Positions 1 to 8,783 of a stretch of 64,000 nt of DNA are shown here, piece by piece. The stretch comes from Flavobacterium gilvum. Its GTDB lineage: Bacteria > Bacteroidota > Bacteroidia > Flavobacteriales > Flavobacteriaceae. A program made the position numbers and the translations under genes. The notes beneath the pieces were generated by a model. The model worked only from the letters and a program-made list of their open reading frames with translations, was not told the origin of the DNA and did no database searches. How positions within the stretch are numbered: the stretch's first letter is position 1; every line of letters begins with the position of its first letter. The DNA is taken from assembly GCF_001761465.1 (NCBI RefSeq), contig NZ_CP017479.1, positions 2,914,001 through 2,978,000 of the forward strand, in the 5' to 3' direction.

Positions 1-1377
1 GCTAACATTTTCCCAAGAATGATCTGTATTCATTCCTTTTATTCTTAATGCATTGGTGCGGTCTTTATCTTTATATAAATTGACCGCTCTATCTATGGCG
101 TCACAAACATCTTCTGCCGAAGGCTGTTCATGGCAAATTCCATTTCCATTGTCTTCAAAATCACTAATTGTATCTCTCAAGCCACCAGTTCTTCGTACAA
201 TTGGTATTGTTCCATATCGCAAAGCATACATCTGATTCAATCCGCAAGGCTCAACGCGTGACGGAATCATAATAAAATCTGAACCTGCATAGGTTTTATG
301 CGCCAGTTCTTCATTGTAACCTATATATACGGAATAATTTCCTTTATAAACGGGAAGCAACTGTGTCAGTTGATTTTCTATTTCCGTATCTCCATATCCC
401 AGAATCAGTATATTAATTTCTTCTTTTAAAGTTGCCATAGCTGATTGAACTACTTTTGACAGTAAATCAGCACCTTTTTCATTATATAATCTTCCAATAA
501 AGCTAAAAAGTGGTTTTGCTGGATTCATTCCAAAATGCAAACACAATTCTTCTTTATTTCGTTGTTTTCCTTCGTAAAAATCAGAATTCGAATAATTTGT
601 ATTAATCATAAAATCCTTTTCGGGATTCCAAATAGTAAGGTCAATTCCGTTGAGAATACCTTTTGATTTGTCTCGAACCCGCTGATACAATGTTTCCAAT
701 CCACTACCCGTATAATTTATTTCGTTGAGATAACTTGGAGAAACAGTTGTAATTGCATCGGCGCATTTTATTCCTGAGGCCAAAGAATTAATATAATTTT
801 CCCATTCCAACTCTTTTATATGAACCAAATCAAATTCGGGCAAATAATATAATTTATTAAATGTAAATATCCCTTGGTACAAACTGTTATGAATCGTAAT
901 CAGGGTTGTTATGTCTTTTATTTTCTCATATTTTGGACAAAATTTTTTCATAAAAGGAATCAATCCTGTATGATGATCATGGCAATGAATGATATCAGGC
1001 ATTGAATTTCTTCCAATTATCCAGTCTAATGTTGCAATCTGAAAAGATACAAACCGTTCTATATCGTCTTTATAATTATAAACGTTAGGGCGGTCAAAAA
1101 GTTCTGGTATTTCTATCAGATACAATTCAAAACCCAATTTATTGGATGTTTCCTTTTGTACAGTAAAAGGGAAATTAAAAGTGCCAAGTTTTAATTTTCC
1201 CCAATGAACGCACTCAAAATTATTTTCTTTTCTAAACGTTGTTTCATAAGACGGAATAACTACACGAACCTGATTTTTGAAGCTACTTTGATATTTTGGC
1301 AACGCTCCAATTACATCGGCCAAGCCACCCACTTTTGCTACTGGGTAACATTCTGCTCCAATGTGAAATATCTCCAT
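1..1377 (-). CDS. glgA: Glycogen synthase, partial (C-terminus beyond window)
   Basis: GT5-family glycogen/starch synthase, transferring glucose from ADP-glucose to alpha-1,4-glucan in the cytoplasm. The protein starts at ATG 1377 with MEIFHIGAECYPVAKVGGL, so the ADP-glucose-binding KVGGL motif is at residues 15-19. Near residue 376 the C-terminal lobe shows the family hallmark PCGLNQMYALRYG followed by VRRTGGLRDT. 459 codons are in the window and the last residues read HSWENVS, close to the usual end, so only about 10 residues should be missing. It is divergent from the hydrolase gene at 1566. The frame is intact throughout. The motifs leave little doubt about the family; the donor specificity (ADP-glucose) is inferred. 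Confidence 0.93.
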   Translation of the reverse strand, partial: MEIFHIGAECYPVAKVGGLADVIGALPKYQSSFKNQVRVVIPSYETTFRKENNFECVHWGKLKLGTFNFPFTVQKETSNKLGFELYLIEIPELFDRPNVYNYKDDIERFVSFQIATLDWIIGRNSMPDIIHCHDHHTGLIPFMKKFCPKYEKIKDITTLITIHNSLYQGIFTFNKLYYLPEFDLVHIKELEWENYINSLASGIKCADAITTVSPSYLNEINYTGSGLETLYQRVRDKSKGILNGIDLTIWNPEKDFMINTNYSNSDFYEGKQRNKEELCLHFGMNPAKPLFSFIGRLYNEKGADLLSKVVQSAMATLKEEINILILGYGDTEIENQLTQLLPVYKGNYSVYIGYNEELAHKTYAGSDFIMIPSRVEPCGLNQMYALRYGTIPIVRRTGGLRDTISDFEDNGNGICHEQPSAEDVCDAIDRAVNLYKDKDRTNALRIKGMNTDHSWENVS

Positions 1378-1565
1378 GAATTTTACTTTATTTTTAATGA
1401 CAGGGCTTTAATAATCTCCATCATTTGAATACAAAAATTAAAAAATAACTTTTTTTGTGGGGTTTATTCAAGTTATTTTACCATTAAATTTATTAGTACT
1501 TTTATGTTTTTTTAAATATAATTAAAAAAAACTAAATACTCAATCAATTGTTCAATTTTATTGAT

Positions 1566-2429
1566 ATGACAAAAAATACTTCGAATCATATAAAGCCTTT
1601 GAAAATTCCTAAGATTTTAGTACTCTCTAGTAAGGTTATTGCGTTTTTGTCAGACAAATGGGTAACTGTTTACGCTTCAAAATTATTTACAACTCCCATA
1701 AAACATAAAGTTCCGAAACGAGAAATTGATATGGATCAAAAGAGTATCCAACAAATGATTGTAATTCCCGAGATAAATAGAAAGGTAAATATCTATCAAT
1801 ACGGGAAAAGCGAGAAAAAAGTGTTGCTGGTTCATGGATGGTCAGGAAGAGGAACACAATTGTGCAAAATTGCAGATGAAATGCTGAAACTAGGATATGC
1901 AACTGTTAGTTTTGATGCTCCAGCACATGGTAAATCGCCAGGAAACTCAACTATTATGGTGGATTTTATTGCTTCAATTTTGGAAATAGACAGACTATTT
2001 GGGCCTTTTGAAATTGCTATTGGACATTCTCTGGGAGGCATGTCTGTGCTAAATGCCATTAAAAAAGATTTCCGTGTAGATAAGGCAATCATTATAGGAA
2101 GCGGCGATATTGTTCAGGATATTACAGATGATTTTATTTCGAAGTTAGGATTGAAACCCAAAATCAGTAAACTACTGTGTCAGTATTTTGAAAAAAAATA
2201 TGGTGAAAGAATGGAAAATTTTGATGCGTATAAAGCTGCAGAAAAAACATTAATTCCAACTTTGGTAATTCATGACGAAAATGATCCCGAAGTTCCTGTT
2301 AAAGCAGGAATACATATTTATGATCATCTTAAAAACGGAGAATTGATGTTGACCAAAAGATTAGGTCATAGAAAGATTCTTGCTGATTTTCTGGTGATTG
2401 AAAAAATAACTAATTTTATTAAAAAATAA
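1566..2429 (+). CDS. Alpha/beta hydrolase
   Basis: Serine hydrolase of the alpha/beta fold, substrate unknown. Counting from ATG 1566, the oxyanion-region HGWSGRG is near residues 90-96, the nucleophile elbow GHSLGG places Ser near 155, HDENDPEVP gives the acid near 240, and LGHRKI gives His near 268, so the triad is complete. The frame also opens at a TTG at 1548, but the ATG 18 bases later is preferred. A basic, weakly hydrophobic N-terminal stretch of about 60 residues precedes the fold and has no clear signal peptide. msrB follows after only 5 bp, so the two are probably co-transcribed. Esterase, lipase or thioesterase activity are all possible. Confidence 0.8.
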   Translation: MTKNTSNHIKPLKIPKILVLSSKVIAFLSDKWVTVYASKLFTTPIKHKVPKREIDMDQKSIQQMIVIPEINRKVNIYQYGKSEKKVLLVHGWSGRGTQLCKIADEMLKLGYATVSFDAPAHGKSPGNSTIMVDFIASILEIDRLFGPFEIAIGHSLGGMSVLNAIKKDFRVDKAIIIGSGDIVQDITDDFISKLGLKPKISKLLCQYFEKKYGERMENFDAYKAAEKTLIPTLVIHDENDPEVPVKAGIHIYDHLKNGELMLTKRLGHRKILADFLVIEKITNFIKK

Positions 2430-2434
2430 TAATC

Positions 2435-2827
2435 ATGAACTATCCTTTTTTAAAATCAGAAAAAGAATGGGAAGAAGAATTAGGAGCCGAGCGTTACAGA
2501 ATTCTTCGGCAAAAAGGAACCGAATACCCACATACCGGTAAATATAATTTGCATTTTGAAAATGGAGTATATTGCTGTGGCGGCTGCGGCACTTCCCTAT
2601 TTGAAAGTGATTCTAAGTTTGATGCCCATTGTGGATGGCCGTCTTTTGATAAATCGATCCCAGGAAAAGTAGAATATATTGTCGATAATTCACATGGAAT
2701 GCAACGAACTGAAATTGTTTGTGCTAATTGTGGAGGTCATTTAGGACACGTTTTTGAAGATGGTCCTACAAAAACCGGACAGCGTTATTGCGTAAATTCG
2801 TTGTCAGTAGATTTTAAAGAAAAATAA
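2435..2827 (+). CDS. msrB: Peptide-methionine (R)-S-oxide reductase
   Basis: MsrB reduces methionine-R-sulfoxide in oxidised proteins, using thioredoxin as reductant. At 130 residues it is a single-domain MsrB. Two CxxC pairs that bind structural zinc are visible (CGGC at 48-51, CANC at 96-99), followed by GGHLGHVFEDGP and the catalytic Cys 119 in RYCVNSLSV. CGWPSF at 66-71 is the other conserved block. There is no signal peptide, so it should be cytoplasmic. It lies 5 bp after the hydrolase and before a strong bidirectional terminator, so it is the last gene of a two-gene unit. No MsrA domain is fused to it. Confidence 0.95.
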   Translation: MNYPFLKSEKEWEEELGAERYRILRQKGTEYPHTGKYNLHFENGVYCCGGCGTSLFESDSKFDAHCGWPSFDKSIPGKVEYIVDNSHGMQRTEIVCANCGGHLGHVFEDGPTKTGQRYCVNSLSVDFKEK

Positions 2828-2840
2828 TTGAATTTCGTTA

Positions 2841-2883
2841 AACAAAAAAGCTTTACATATTAAATTGTAAAGCTTTTTTGTTT
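2841..2883. terminator. Bidirectional intrinsic terminator
   Basis: A long hairpin with an AAGCTTTACA / TGTAAAGCTT stem and an 8-nt loop, flanked by A-runs on one side and T-runs on the other. It sits between the convergent msrB and the minus-strand gene ending at 2895, so it can stop transcription in both directions. Confidence 0.85.
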
Positions 2884-2894
2884 AGGAAAAAGTT

Positions 2895-3323
2895 TTAAAA
2901 AGCCACATTCCACCTTGGTAATCTGCCATTTTCATTTAGAAAATTCTGCAAAATTTGCCCTTCAACACTTGTTGGAATTGCTTTTATTGTATCATTGAAA
3001 GTTTCAAACCAAAACACTTCCAAAGCATCAATATTTCCCTTTTTCATTTGTGTTGGCCATGAATATTTTCGGCCTGTTTTTGCAAATTGATGACCATTTA
3101 CAATTTTGTCATATAGGCCTCCATTTTTACTTTTTAGAGTTCCGTCATTTTGAACCGTTCCTGTAGAACCAACCATTATTAATTCTTTAGTATCATTTGC
3201 AACAGCGTAAACAACAAAAACTCCACTTCCTGTTTGTGAGGCGTCACAAACTGCTTCTAAATTATCTTCTTGTGAAAACGTAAAATTTCCTTTTACTGTA
3301 AACTGTTCTAATTCTTTGTACAT
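2895..3323 (-). CDS. Hypothetical protein, GIY-YIG-like
   Basis: A 142-residue cytoplasmic protein I do not recognise by name. Residues 33-55 read GVFVVYAVAND...ELIMVGSTG, which resembles the two short strands GIY and YIG at the start of GIY-YIG nucleases (GVF-VVY, then MVGST). KYSWPTQ, EVFWFET and the C-terminal LPRWN also suggest the compact fold. The canonical catalytic Arg and Glu cannot be assigned with certainty. It lies downstream of sucD on the same strand, separated by a hairpin at 3340-3369, so it may have its own promoter. The fold is an inference and the function is unknown. Confidence 0.55.
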   Translation of the reverse strand: MYKELEQFTVKGNFTFSQEDNLEAVCDASQTGSGVFVVYAVANDTKELIMVGSTGTVQNDGTLKSKNGGLYDKIVNGHQFAKTGRKYSWPTQMKKGNIDALEVFWFETFNDTIKAIPTSVEGQILQNFLNENGRLPRWNVAF

Positions 3324-3339
3324 ATCCTATTTATTAATC

Positions 3340-3369
3340 AAAATGCCCCACAAAATCGTGAGGCATTTT
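3340..3369 (-). terminator. Hairpin terminator after sucD
   Basis: AAAATGCC and GGCATTTT arms (3340-3347 and 3362-3369) around a short centre form a stable hairpin directly 3' of the sucD stop on the minus strand. A run of T follows only weakly, so read-through into the 142-residue gene is possible. Confidence 0.6.
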
Positions 3370-3396
3370 GGAATTTATTATTTATGATATTGGAAA

Positions 3397-4269
3397 TTAT
3401 CCCAATATTTCTTTAACTTTTTTACCAATTTCTGCAGGAGAATCAACAACGTGAATTCCGTTATCTCTCATAATTTGTTTTTTGGCAGCAGCAGTATCGT
3501 CAGAACCTCCAACAATTGCACCAGCGTGACCCATTGTTCTACCGGCAGGAGCAGTTTCTCCAGCAATGAAACCTACAACTGGCTTACGGTTACCATCAGC
3601 TTTAACCCATCTTGCAGCATCAGCCTCTAATTGACCACCGATTTCACCAATCATGATGATACATTCAGTTTCTGGATCGTTCATCAATAATTCTACAGCT
3701 TCTTTGGTAGTTGTTCCAATAATTGGATCTCCTCCGATACCAATGGCAGTAGTAATTCCTAATCCTTGTTTAACAACTTGGTCTGCAGCTTCATAAGTTA
3801 AAGTCCCTGATTTTGAAACAATTCCTACAGTTCCTTTTTTGAAAACGAAACCTGGCATAATTCCAACTTTGGCTTCACCTGGAGTAATAACTCCTGGACA
3901 GTTTGGACCTATTAAGCGTGCATTTCTTGTTTTAACATAATTGTTTGCTTTAATCATATCGGCAACAGGAATACCTTCTGTAATAGCAATGATAACTTTT
4001 ATTCCAGCATCTGCAGCTTCCATAATTGCATCAGCAGCAAAAGCAGGTGGTACAAAAATAATACTTGTATCGGCTCCCGCTTGCTCTACTGCATCTTTAA
4101 CAGTATTAAAAACCGGAAGATCCAAATGTGTAGTCCCTCCTTTTCCTGGAGTAACACCACCTACAACATTTGTACCGTATTCAATCATTTGTGAAGCATG
4201 GAAAGTTCCTTCGCTACCTGTAAATCCCTGAACAATTATTTTTGAATCTTTATTAACTAAAACACTCAT
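3397..4269 (-). CDS. sucD: Succinyl-CoA ligase alpha subunit
   Basis: The alpha subunit of succinyl-CoA synthetase interconverts succinyl-CoA and succinate with formation of NTP in the TCA cycle. The length of 290 residues is standard. The N-terminal CoA-binding Rossmann domain starts with [11 protein letters not shown] (15-25), and the phosphorylated histidine is His 248 in [17 protein letters not shown] (121-126) is another family block. The beta subunit gene (sucC) is not adjacent, a common arrangement in Flavobacteria. A TAnnTTTG box at 4305-4312, about 35 bp upstream of the ATG, suggests its own promoter even though lipid A genes lie upstream on the same strand. Confidence 0.96.
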   Translation of the reverse strand: MSVLVNKDSKIIVQGFTGSEGTFHASQMIEYGTNVVGGVTPGKGGTTHLDLPVFNTVKDAVEQAGADTSIIFVPPAFAADAIMEAADAGIKVIIAITEGIPVADMIKANNYVKTRNARLIGPNCPGVITPGEAKVGIMPGFVFKKGTVGIVSKSGTLTYEAADQVVKQGLGITTAIGIGGDPIIGTTTKEAVELLMNDPETECIIMIGEIGGQLEADAARWVKADGNRKPVVGFIAGETAPAGRTMGHAGAIVGGSDDTAAAKKQIMRDNGIHVVDSPAEIGKKVKEILG

Positions 4270-4304
4270 GATATATTTTTTATGTAGTTTTTAAAATTGT
4301 GAAG

Positions 4305-4312
4305 CAAAAGTA
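4305..4312 (-). promoter_or_regulatory. -7 promoter box of sucD
   Basis: On the minus strand this reads TACTTTTG, a match to the Bacteroidetes -7 consensus TAnnTTTG, about 35 bp before the sucD ATG. No clear -33 TTTG lies at the expected distance. Confidence 0.5.
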
Positions 4313-4355
4313 AGGCATTTGTTGTTATTTTTAATTCTTTTTTAGAATAAAAAAA

Positions 4356-4718
4356 TTACATCACTTGACTCATTTGATATCCTCGGTATAATTTATTGTC
4401 TTTTAATTCCCAAATAATCATAATATGAGCCAAAAACATTTCTTCTCTCGGATTTTCAATCGTTTTTACATAATGTGAAAAACGAACAGATACCGTATTA
4501 TTTTCTTCAACAATATGGCTGATTCTGGCTTTGCTACGAACATACGCTCTACTGATATCAGCAGTCAAATTGATTAATGATTTATAGTCCATTTGTATAT
4601 AACCCTCACTGCTATTCCAATCCAGAATGCATTCAGGGTGCAAATACTCTTTCATTATCGTTGGATTAATGAAGGCATCTGATTTATAAAAACTTTTTAC
4701 AATTTCTTTAGCAGACAT
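4356..4718 (-). CDS. NTF2-like / SnoaL-like protein
   Basis: A 120-residue protein with the cone-shaped NTF2-like layout: an N-terminal helix (AKEIVKSFYKSDAF), a YLHPECILDW strand region, then alternating strands ending in LYRGYQMSQVM. Proteins of this fold range from small hydrolases and isomerases to ligand-binding domains, so no reaction can be assigned. The start is 1 bp after the stop of the upstream LpxD-like gene, which indicates tight co-transcription and perhaps coupling. The link to lipid A genes is only by position. Confidence 0.7.
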   Translation of the reverse strand: MSAKEIVKSFYKSDAFINPTIMKEYLHPECILDWNSSEGYIQMDYKSLINLTADISRAYVRSKARISHIVEENNTVSVRFSHYVKTIENPREEMFLAHIMIIWELKDNKLYRGYQMSQVM

Positions 4719-4719
4719 A

Positions 4720-5649
4720 TTATTCTAATTTTTTTAAAATTTCGGGGATCTTTTTAATATTAGCTAACTGCTTCAATTTTTCTCTTGATTCTTCAATTGG
4801 AGTTCCAAAATAACTTTTGCCACCTTCCACTGATTTTGTAACACCGGTTTGTCCAAGAATTACCGCATTTGCACCTATCGTAATACCACTTGTAGTTCCT
4901 ACTTGTCCCCAAATTGTAACTTCGTCTTCGATAATTACACATCCTGCAATACCTGTTTGCGAAGCGATTAGACATTTTTTACCAATTACAGTATCATGTC
5001 CCACGTGTACCTGATTGTCTATTTTGGTTCCTTCTCCAATAGTTGTATCTCCAGTTACCCCCTTGTCAATTGTGCAAAGAGCACCAATTCCGACATTATC
5101 TTTTATAACAACTCTACCTCCTGAAATTAATTGATCAAAACCATCTGGTCTTTTTTTATAATAAAAAGCATCGGCTCCAAGAATTGTTCCAGAGTGAATA
5201 ATAACATTATCGCCAATTACTGTGTGGTCATAAATAGTAACATTGGCATGTATTAAGCAATTTTCACCAATAACGACATTGTTACCAATGAAAGTATTGG
5301 GCTGAATTGTTGTTCCATTTCCAATTTTTGCGGAAGCGGAAATAGCTACATTTGACTGTACAAAAGGTTTGAAATGTTTTGTCAATACATTAAAATCTCT
5401 AAAAGGGTCATCTGAAATCAACAACGCTTTTCCTTCCGGACAATCTACTTTTTTATTGATTAAAACAATTGTTGCTGCAGATTGCAGAGCCTTATCGTAA
5501 TATTTTGGATGATCAACAAAGACAATATCTCCAGATTCGACAACGTGAATTTCATTCATGCCGGAAACCGGAAATAAAGCATCACCAACAAATTCGCACT
5601 GAAGCAAATCTGCTATTTCTTGTAGAGAATAGTCTTTTGGAAATTTCAT
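4720..5649 (-). CDS. LpxD-like N-acyltransferase (second copy)
   Basis: A 309-residue member of the LpxD family of left-handed beta-helix acyltransferases. Residues 1-95 resemble the LpxD uridine-binding domain, and from about 100 onward there are hexapeptide repeats ([19 protein letters not shown] and similar). The catalytic-type histidine is His 218 in [10 protein letters not shown]. It is shorter than the other LpxD in this window (347 residues) and lacks most of the C-terminal helical extension. Known LpxD enzymes add a 3-hydroxyacyl chain to UDP-3-O-acyl-glucosamine; whether this paralogue uses the same substrate is unknown. It lies downstream of efp in the same direction. Confidence 0.82.
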   Translation of the reverse strand: MKFPKDYSLQEIADLLQCEFVGDALFPVSGMNEIHVVESGDIVFVDHPKYYDKALQSAATIVLINKKVDCPEGKALLISDDPFRDFNVLTKHFKPFVQSNVAISASAKIGNGTTIQPNTFIGNNVVIGENCLIHANVTIYDHTVIGDNVIIHSGTILGADAFYYKKRPDGFDQLISGGRVVIKDNVGIGALCTIDKGVTGDTTIGEGTKIDNQVHVGHDTVIGKKCLIASQTGIAGCVIIEDEVTIWGQVGTTSGITIGANAVILGQTGVTKSVEGGKSYFGTPIEESREKLKQLANIKKIPEILKKLE

Positions 5650-5663
5650 ATTTTTAATTAGAG

Positions 5664-5822
5664 AATTAGATAATTATTCAATTTGATAATTGTGTAATTT
5701 GATAATTTTATAATTTGACAATGTGACAAATAAATACAATTTAGATTTAATAATATTTTTCTAATTCGCTTATTATCACACTGAATAATTATCCAATTAT
5801 CAAATTGACTAATTATCTAATT
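5664..5822. repeat. AT-rich inverted repeat between efp and the LpxD paralogue
   Basis: Arms at 5664-5691 and 5795-5822 are inverted copies matching at 27 of 28 positions, separated by about 100 bp of equally AT-rich sequence. Both are built from words such as AATTAT and CAATTTGATAATT. No open frame is present. Confidence 0.75.
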
Positions 5823-5828
5823 AATAAA

Positions 5829-6395
5829 CTACTCTTTTACACGCTCCATATAGGAACCTGAAGCAGTATCGATTTTGATTTTGTCTCCTTCATTAATAAA
5901 TAAAGGAACGTTTACTGTAGCTCCAGTTTCAACAGTAGCTGATTTTGTAGCGTTTGTAGCGGTATTTCCTTTTACACCTGGTTCAGCATAAGTAACTTCG
6001 AGTATTATAGATGCTGGCATATCTACAGATAAAGGTAAATCTGTTTCTGTATTAATCTGAACCATTACGTTTGTTCCTTCTTTTAATAAATCTGGAGCGT
6101 CAAGGATATTTTTGTCTAAAGTAATTTGCTCAAAAGATTCCGCATTCATAAAATGAAATTGGTCTCCCTCTGCGTATAAAAATTGAAAAGTATGTGTTTC
6201 AACACGAACATCTTCGATTTTGTGTCCTGCAGAAAATGTATTATCTAATACTTTTCCTGTTGTTAAGCTTTTTAATTTTGTTCTAACGAAAGCTGGTCCT
6301 TTTCCAGGTTTTACGTGAAGAAATTCGATAATTTTATAAATATCGTGGTTGTATTTAATACATAATCCGTTTCTAATATCTGATGTAGATGCCAT
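5829..6395 (-). CDS. efp: Elongation factor P
   Basis: EF-P binds between the ribosomal P and E sites and relieves stalling at polyproline stretches. The 188-residue length and the three beta-barrel domain layout fit. The loop that reaches the peptidyl-transferase centre reads HVKPGKGPAF, with Lys 32 at the tip of PGKG, the position modified in many species. The start MASTSDIRNG is typical of Bacteroidetes EF-P. It sits between lpxA (upstream, 138 bp) and the LpxD paralogue (downstream, 179 bp), both unusually long spacers for this operon because each holds a repeat element. Confidence 0.96.
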   Translation of the reverse strand: MASTSDIRNGLCIKYNHDIYKIIEFLHVKPGKGPAFVRTKLKSLTTGKVLDNTFSAGHKIEDVRVETHTFQFLYAEGDQFHFMNAESFEQITLDKNILDAPDLLKEGTNVMVQINTETDLPLSVDMPASIILEVTYAEPGVKGNTATNATKSATVETGATVNVPLFINEGDKIKIDTASGSYMERVKE

Positions 6396-6412
6396 TGTAT
6401 TTGTTTTTATTT

Positions 6413-6532
6413 CCCCACCCCGACCCTCCCCGAAAGAGAGGGAGACGAAGCGGATAATTGTTATTTATTAATTGTATTTATTTTATATCTATCTTTTTTG
6501 ACCCCTCCCCTTCGGGGAGGGCTGGGGAGGGG
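6413..6532. repeat. GC-rich paired palindromic element abutting lpxA stop
   Basis: Arms at 6413-6446 and 6502-6532 are inverted copies of a C/G-rich sequence: CCCCaCCCCgaCCCTCCCC on the left, and the reverse complement of the right arm reads CCCCTCCCCAGCCCTCCCC. Each arm holds a hairpin (CCCTCCCCGAA then G/A-rich return). About 55 bp of AT-rich sequence lies between them. The right arm begins right after the lpxA TAA. The base composition differs sharply from the flanks. It resembles REP pairs or a gene-less mobile element. Confidence 0.75.
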
Positions 6533-6533
6533 A

Positions 6534-7319
6534 TTAATAGTTTCCGGTATATCCTTTCATTACCCCTCTAGACGAGTTTCTGATAAAATCAATAATTTCA
6601 TCTCGTTCAGGAGTAGCCTCCATTTCGGCTTCAATTATTCCAATTGCTTGTGTTGTATTGTAATTTTTTTGGTACAGAATTCTGTAGATATTTTGAATTT
6701 CTCTTATTTTTTCAAGAGTAAAACCTCTTCTTCTTAATCCAACAGAATTGATGCCTACGTAAGATAAAGGTTCTTTAGCGGCTTTTGTATAAGGTGGCAC
6801 ATCTTTTCTTAGTAATGACCCACCCGAAATCATTGCGTGATCACCAATACTGATGAATTGATGTACAGCAGATAATCCTCCAATTACGGCATAATTTCCA
6901 ACAGTTACGTGTCCTCCCAAAAGTACACCATTAACGATAATGGCATTGTCACCAACATGACAATCGTGTGCAATGTGAGCGGCAGCCATAATTAGACAAT
7001 TATTGCCAATTACTGTCTGTCCTGAAGCGATAGTTCCTCTGTTTATGGTTACACATTCTCTAATTGTGCAATTATCTCCAATGATTGCCAAAGAATCTTC
7101 TCCGCCAAACTTTAAATCCTGAGGTACAGCTGCGATTACAGCTCCTGGAAAAATATTGCAATTTTTACCAATTCTTGCTCCCTCCATTATTGTTACATTA
7201 GAACCTATCCAAGTTCCATCGCCAATAACCACATTGTTATGAATAGTTGTAAAAGGTTCTATTACAACGTTTTTGGCAATTTTTGCACCTGGGTGAACGT
7301 ATGCTAACGGTTGATTCAT
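6534..7319 (-). CDS. lpxA: Acyl-ACP--UDP-GlcNAc O-acyltransferase
   Basis: LpxA performs the first step of lipid A synthesis, moving a 3-hydroxyacyl chain from ACP to the 3-OH of UDP-GlcNAc. The 261-residue protein has N-terminal hexapeptide repeats forming a left-handed beta-helix and a C-terminal helical part. The catalytic histidine is His 118 in HIAHDCHVGD. GGLSAVHQF and RRGF further on are family blocks. It follows lpxC-fabZ after 66 bp. Its stop codon is directly joined to the GC-rich repeat element at 6502-6532. Confidence 0.95.
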   Translation of the reverse strand: MNQPLAYVHPGAKIAKNVVIEPFTTIHNNVVIGDGTWIGSNVTIMEGARIGKNCNIFPGAVIAAVPQDLKFGGEDSLAIIGDNCTIRECVTINRGTIASGQTVIGNNCLIMAAAHIAHDCHVGDNAIIVNGVLLGGHVTVGNYAVIGGLSAVHQFISIGDHAMISGGSLLRKDVPPYTKAAKEPLSYVGINSVGLRRRGFTLEKIREIQNIYRILYQKNYNTTQAIGIIEAEMEATPERDEIIDFIRNSSRGVMKGYTGNY

Positions 7320-7385
7320 TTTTTTTTGTTTAATTGTTTAACAATTCAATTGATTCATCGCTTAAACGATTAATCAACAAAAAAA

Positions 7386-8783
7386 TTATTGTTTTCTTGC
7401 TATTTGAGCCATTAATTCTGCTTGCGCAACCAATCTTCCGTTGGCATAAGCATTGGCTTGCATATGACATATACCTCTTCGGATAGGTGTAATCAAATCA
7501 CATTTGAAGATTAACGTATCTCCAGGAAGCACTTTCTGCTTGAATTTTACATTATCAATTTTCATGAAAAATGTCAAATAATTTTCTGGATCTGGAACGG
7601 TGCTCAATACCAATATACCTCCTGTTTGTGCCATTGCTTCAACAATTAAAACTCCTGGCATTACTGGTGCATTTGGGAAATGTCCAACAAAGAAGTTTTC
7701 ATTCATTGTCACATTTTTCATACCAACAACATGACTGTCAGACATTTCTATAATTCTGTCAATCAACAAGAATGGAGGTCTGTGAGGCAACATTGACATA
7801 ATTTTATTTATGTCCATCAAAGGCTCTTGGTTCAAATCATAAGTAGGAACATAGTTTCTTTGTTCGTTTTTGATGATTTTGGCCATTTTTTTTGCAAACT
7901 GAGTGTTTACATAATGTCCTGGTTTATTAGCAATAATCTTTCCTTGAATTTTTGAACCAATTAGAGCTAAATCTCCAATAACATCAAGTAATTTATGTCT
8001 TGCAGCTTCGTTTGGATAATGCAAAGTCAGATTATCCAGAATTCCATTTGGTTTTACTGTAATTTCATCTTTTCCAAAAGCTATTTTCAAGCTTTCCATT
8101 GTGCTGTCCGAAATATCTTTGTCAACATAAACAATAGCATTGTTTAAATCGCCACCTTTTATCAAACCATTTTCCAATAATTCTTCCAACTCGTGTAAAA
8201 AGCTAAAAGTTCTAGCATTGGCAATTTCGGTTTTGAAATCTCCGATAGATTTTAGAGTGGCATTTTGAGTGCCTAATATTTTTGTTCCAAAATCAACCAT
8301 TGTAGTAACACTATAATGATCACTTGGCATAACCATGATTTCACTTCCAGAAGCTTCATCTGTAAAGGAAATAACTTCTTTTACAACATATACTTCTCTG
8401 TTTAATTCCTGCTCGATTATACCTGCTTCTTCAATGGCTTCCATGAAAAACTTAGAAGAACCATCCATAATAGGAAGTTCGGATGCATTTAACTCTATAA
8501 TAATGTTATCCAGATCACACCCCATTAAAGCAGCCAAAACATGTTCAGGAGTCTGAATTTTAACTCCTAATTTTTCCAAATTAGTTCCGCGCTGTGTATT
8601 AACTACATAATTTGCGTCAGCTTCAATAACGGGTTGACCTTCAAGATCTGCACGAACAAACGTAAAACCGTTATTTACCGGAGCAGGTTTAAAAGTCATT
8701 TTGACTTCGTTTCCAGTATGTAATCCAACTCCAGTTAGCGAAATTTCTGTTTTGATGGTCTTCTGTTTAACCATTGTTTCCAT
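7386..8783 (-). CDS. lpxC-fabZ: Bifunctional LpxC deacetylase / FabZ dehydratase
   Basis: A 465-residue fusion typical of Bacteroidetes. Residues 1-305 are LpxC, the zinc deacetylase that commits UDP-3-O-acyl-GlcNAc to lipid A: the base and zinc ligands are visible as Glu 80/His 81 in TPEHVLAAL and His 263/Asp 267 in [11 protein letters not shown], with His 290 in KPGHYVN. Residues 325-465 are FabZ, the hotdog-fold 3-hydroxyacyl-ACP dehydratase, with [10 protein letters not shown], His 368 in [12 protein letters not shown] and Glu 382. The start at 8783 overlaps lpxD by 17 bp; an ATG at 8774 is an alternative. The fusion couples lipid A and fatty acid synthesis. Confidence 0.95.
   Translation of the reverse strand: METMVKQKTIKTEISLTGVGLHTGNEVKMTFKPAPVNNGFTFVRADLEGQPVIEADANYVVNTQRGTNLEKLGVKIQTPEHVLAALMGCDLDNIIIELNASELPIMDGSSKFFMEAIEEAGIIEQELNREVYVVKEVISFTDEASGSEIMVMPSDHYSVTTMVDFGTKILGTQNATLKSIGDFKTEIANARTFSFLHELEELLENGLIKGGDLNNAIVYVDKDISDSTMESLKIAFGKDEITVKPNGILDNLTLHYPNEAARHKLLDVIGDLALIGSKIQGKIIANKPGHYVNTQFAKKMAKIIKNEQRNYVPTYDLNQEPLMDINKIMSMLPHRPPFLLIDRIIEMSDSHVVGMKNVTMNENFFVGHFPNAPVMPGVLIVEAMAQTGGILVLSTVPDPENYLTFFMKIDNVKFKQKVLPGDTLIFKCDLITPIRRGICHMQANAYANGRLVAQAELMAQIARKQ

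Noticed and set aside
4793..5014. Frames inside the LpxD paralogue on both strands
   Set aside because: They arise from the repetitive hexapeptide codons and overlap a well-supported gene.
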